A stretch of DNA of 6,522 nt, taken from the NCBI GenBank assembly GCA_028715585.1, contig JAQURN010000078.1, positions 1-6,522 on the forward strand, in the 5' to 3' direction. The notes below the pieces were generated by a model, which had not been told where the DNA came from, did not search any database, and worked only from the letters and a program-made list of their open reading frames with translations. This document shows, piece after piece, positions 4,181-6,522 of the stretch (its first letter is position 1; every line of letters begins with the position of its first letter). The translations under genes were made by a program, and so were the position numbers. This DNA is from Actinomycetota bacterium. Lineage in GTDB: Bacteria > Actinomycetota > Geothermincolia > Fen-727 > JAQURN01.

Positions 4181-6522
4181 TCAGTAGCCGGTGTAGCCCT
4201 CGGCAAAGTACCAGCTCTCCTGGGGCTCAGTTACCCCCATTGTATTGTGACCTCCTGCCCACTTTCCCTGATAGTTAAAATAGATTGACCTCTCTGCAAT
4301 TATCCCTGTGGAGCTTGTTGTCTCAAGCTTTGTGGAGAACTCACAGGACTCAAAGCCGGGGATGTCATCAACCTTTATGGTAGCTCTGCTTTTTGCACCT
4401 ATGTGGTAGTAGGTAGTTAATGTGGTGCCATCAGCTTTTAGAAATGTAGCCTTTACTTCTGTCTTTTCCTCTTGGGGATTCATGAGGAGTATAAAGCTAT
4501 CGAACTCCTCTGCAGTATATCCTTCTGCAAGATACCACACGGGAGATGGGGATGTTGCCCCAGCTGTGTCATGTCCACCATCTATTCCGTGGTAGTCAAA
4601 GTACATTGCTCTTTCCGCGACTATTGGCTCATCTGATGAAACAAGGGTTGAGAAGGTTGCAGAGGAAAGCTCACTCATATCATCTGCCCTCACTGTGTAT
4701 CTGGAGTTGGGAGATATAGTCTTTTTTATGGATAGGACTTCTCCATCATCCTTCATGTATGTGTATGTTACTTTTGCCCCTCTTTCATTTGGGTTTGAAA
4801 CAAGTATGTAGGTATCGAACTCATCCGCGGTATATCCTTCCGCAAAGTAGAAGGTTTTAGATGGAGAGGGTATTCCAGCCTGGACATGTCCTCCAATCCT
4901 ACCGTGGTAGTCAAAGTACATTGCCCTCTCTGTAACTATGGGCTTTGATGATTCTATCTTCATGGATAGCTCTGTAGCAGAAAGCCCATCTATCCGGTCC
5001 ACCTCTACTGTTGTCCTTGAGTGCGCGGGTAGGGTGTAGCTTTCTCTCTTGGTCTTAGAGCCAGGAAGAATGAAGGTAACCTTTGCGTCTGTTTTCACGT
5101 CCCCTGGGTTTTGAAGAAGAAGATAGGTGTCAAACTCCTCTGCTGTGTATCCTTCCGCAAAGTATGATGTGGTAGTTGGGGTGCCCACCCCCGTGCAGTC
5201 ATGTCCTCCCTTATATTTGCTCCTGTAATTAAAATACATTGCGCTTTCACAGATTATTGGATTGGTTGAGGTTACCTCCACCTTTGTAGATACATCCAGT
5301 GCTGGTATCTCCTGGTTTACGCATACAGTTTGTCTTGAGTTGGCTGGAAGTATCTTCTTCTTAGAGATTGTCTCCCCGTAGGGAAGCATGTAGGTTAAGG
5401 TTGCTTCCGTTTGGTCAGGGTTTGGGTTTTCAAGAAGGATATAGGTATCGAAGTTAGGGGGATCTGATACCTTCTGGGCATACGGCCTTAGAGGCGTGCC
5501 CTCTCCCTGGGAGCCATACCATACGGCAAGGTAAGAGCCGTCTTCTACACTTTCATCCGGCCTGGGACAATCCGGGCCATCTGGCAGCCAACCTGGTGTT
5601 ATCTCGCCCACCGCGTTAAAGTGTAGACCCCTATAGTAAAACCCTCCCCGACAATCGCTGACGAGGTGGGACCTACCAGAGATGCCTGGGATAATCTTTC
5701 CCTTCTCGCCTCCCCAGGCTGGATCAAACCACCGGTCGGTGGTAACGCGGAATACTACCTGTCCCTTGTCGGGAAATATCAGCGTTCCCCCACGCCCATC
5801 GGTCATGAGTTGGTTGAAGTTTAGCGTGTCCTCCTGTATAAGGACGCTTCTCTCCTCGTTTCCCCATCTGTAGTCGAATTTCCCATCGGCGGTTACTCGG
5901 GCGCAGTATAGGTTAAACGTAGATACAGGCCCATATTCGGAAACGTTCTCCAAAATCAAGGCGAAGCAACCGCCCTCGCCATCTAAGCATAGGCTTTCGA
6001 TTTCCTTTTCAATCCCACTAGCAGGGGTAACACGAGCAACCTCTACTCCATCCTCCCATCCTTTTTTAAGCTTTCCATCCGGTCCAAGTCGCCTTATTCT
6101 GTCATCTTTTTCACAGGCGATGAAAAGACCGCCTGCGCCATCGGAGATGATAAGCTGCTCGCCGTATTGGGGCACCAGCGTATCTTTTACTATTCCCCCC
6201 TCTGGCCATCCTTCGTGAGCGCTTCCGTCTGGGTCGAGGCGTTGAATGACTCCAACAGGGGAAAAACAGGCACATGCATATACTCCCCCCTCGGGGGCGG
6301 GAAGGAGGGCGCGTATGCCAGGTATCTTCCCTTCCTCCACCCTGAAAAACTCTTTTCCATTTGCATCCCAGCCAGAAGGGACCTCCCCCTGGGGGTTGAT
6401 GTGGGTGACCCTCTCCACGTCTGCGTCAGACCAGCAAACGTAGGCTCCATTTGAGGAGTCAGTGCATACTAGCAGGTCGGGCCACTTGTGGCCTGGCTTC
6501 CCAGGCCTTATTACCCTTGCCT
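4181..6522 (-). CDS. Large beta-propeller plus tandem-repeat surface protein, 5'-truncated by window
   Basis: The frame is open from the window edge at 6522 to the TGA at 4183-4181, about 779 visible residues. The GTG at 6418 is probably not the start: the 34 upstream codons are stop-free and encode 'SSNGAYVCW', which fits the repeat pattern of the protein. From the edge to ~5500, blade-like repeats recur every 48-61 residues with the form 'DGxGGxxxA ... RLxPDGxxxxGW' (for example 'GGVYACA', 'GGLFIAC', 'GGCFALI', 'GGTLIF', 'GGFYYR'), consistent with a beta-propeller. From ~5452 to the end come four units of about 105 residues, each with 'FDTYxLLxNP', 'NSRxTV', 'ERAMYF', 'GGH' and 'YFAEGYT'. 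Such units resemble repeats found in many Actinomycetota surface proteins (related to DUF5719, from memory). A secreted or surface-attached role is inferred; the signal peptide would lie outside the window. No enzyme motif is visible. It converges on the BtrH-like gene with a 78-base gap. Confidence 0.8.
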   Translation of the reverse strand, partial: ARVIRPGKPGHKWPDLLVCTDSSNGAYVCWSDADVERVTHINPQGEVPSGWDANGKEFFRVEEGKIPGIRALLPAPEGGVYACACFSPVGVIQRLDPDGSAHEGWPEGGIVKDTLVPQYGEQLIISDGAGGLFIACEKDDRIRRLGPDGKLKKGWEDGVEVARVTPASGIEKEIESLCLDGEGGCFALILENVSEYGPVSTFNLYCARVTADGKFDYRWGNEERSVLIQEDTLNFNQLMTDGRGGTLIFPDKGQVVFRVTTDRWFDPAWGGEKGKIIPGISGRSHLVSDCRGGFYYRGLHFNAVGEITPGWLPDGPDCPRPDESVEDGSYLAVWYGSQGEGTPLRPYAQKVSDPPNFDTYILLENPNPDQTEATLTYMLPYGETISKKKILPANSRQTVCVNQEIPALDVSTKVEVTSTNPIICESAMYFNYRSKYKGGHDCTGVGTPTTTSYFAEGYTAEEFDTYLLLQNPGDVKTDAKVTFILPGSKTKRESYTLPAHSRTTVEVDRIDGLSATELSMKIESSKPIVTERAMYFDYHGRIGGHVQAGIPSPSKTFYFAEGYTADEFDTYILVSNPNERGAKVTYTYMKDDGEVLSIKKTISPNSRYTVRADDMSELSSATFSTLVSSDEPIVAERAMYFDYHGIDGGHDTAGATSPSPVWYLAEGYTAEEFDSFILLMNPQEEKTEVKATFLKADGTTLTTYYHIGAKSRATIKVDDIPGFESCEFSTKLETTSSTGIIAERSIYFNYQGKWAGGHNTMGVTEPQESWYFAEGYTGY
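4184..5452 (-). repeat. Four tandem ~315-bp coding repeats (FDTY...AEGYT units)
   Basis: Units start at the FDTY/FDSF codons: 5452-5135, 5134-4820, 4819-4505 and 4504-4184, that is 318, 315, 315 and 321 bases. The AEGYT motifs closing each unit start at 5158, 4843, 4528 and 4204. Units 2 and 3 share DNA as well as protein similarity: an identical 23-base stretch occurs at 4587-4609 and 4902-4924. Unit 1 is the most divergent and lacks an AEGYT block before it. The last unit ends with AEGYTGY and stop, so the array holds four complete units if a unit is read from FDTY to AEGYT. Confidence 0.85.
5456..6522 (-). repeat. Beta-propeller-like blade repeats in coding sequence
   Basis: At least six protein-level repeats of 48-61 residues carry a Gly-Gly-hydrophobic strand preceded by Asp-Gly and followed by an Arg-hydrophobic-x-Pro-Asp-Gly...Gly-Trp segment. 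Numbering from the GTG at 6418, the Gly-Gly pairs are at residues 44, 96, 149, 210 and 258, with one further, less regular copy upstream of that GTG. They are diverged at DNA level. The number of blades cannot be closed because the 5' end is missing. Confidence 0.6.

Noticed and set aside
4181..4204. C-terminal 'WYFAEGYTGY' stop as a sign of a frameshifted or truncated repeat protein.
   Set aside because: Reading units from FDTY to AEGYT gives four complete units ending exactly there, and the sequence after the stop does not encode more repeat in the bases before the next gene.

Overview
The window looks like a chromosomal segment from a bacterium with roughly balanced G+C. Several traits suggest a Gram-positive-type organism. 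These are membrane-anchored surface proteins with short cytoplasmic N-termini, a polysaccharide deacetylase beside a putative glycoside hydrolase, and a large protein with repeated '(W/Y)(Y/F)(F/L)AEGYT...FDTYxLLxNP' units. From memory, such repeats are common in deep-branching Actinomycetota (OPB41/Geothermincolia/Aquicultor-like genomes). This placement is an inference from family resemblance, not a search result.

Layout, left to right. (1) Positions 1-396, plus strand: the C-terminal piece of a polysaccharide deacetylase family protein, cut by the window edge. (2) 436-2202, plus strand: a membrane-anchored protein with two Ig-like regions and a C-terminal DUF4015-type glycoside-hydrolase-like domain, probably in the same transcription unit. 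(3) 3345-2368 then 2365-2147, minus strand: a two-gene unit of a membrane-anchored M28-like peptidase followed by a tightly coupled small protein with one C-terminal membrane segment. The small gene's 3' end runs antisense into the last 56 bases of the hydrolase gene. (4) 3361-3514: a divergent intergenic region with a good minus-strand promoter for the M28 unit and a strong Shine-Dalgarno for the next gene. (5) 3515-4102, plus strand: a stand-alone BtrH N-terminal-like (papain/C39-like fold) protein with a TTG start. (6) 6522-4181, minus strand: a large protein with beta-propeller-like repeats followed by four tandem units of about 105 residues, 5'-truncated by the window edge.

The common theme of genes 1, 2, 3 and 6 is the cell envelope and exterior: polysaccharide modification, an anchored peptidase-fold protein and a probable secreted repeat protein. 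The most notable observations are: the M28-like protein keeps the front half of its metal site but lacks the catalytic/metal Glu-Glu pair and the C-terminal His, so it may be a pseudopeptidase paired with a tiny membrane protein; a BtrH-like domain stands alone without its usual partner domain; and the large minus-strand gene shows a composition change where its propeller half meets its repeat half.
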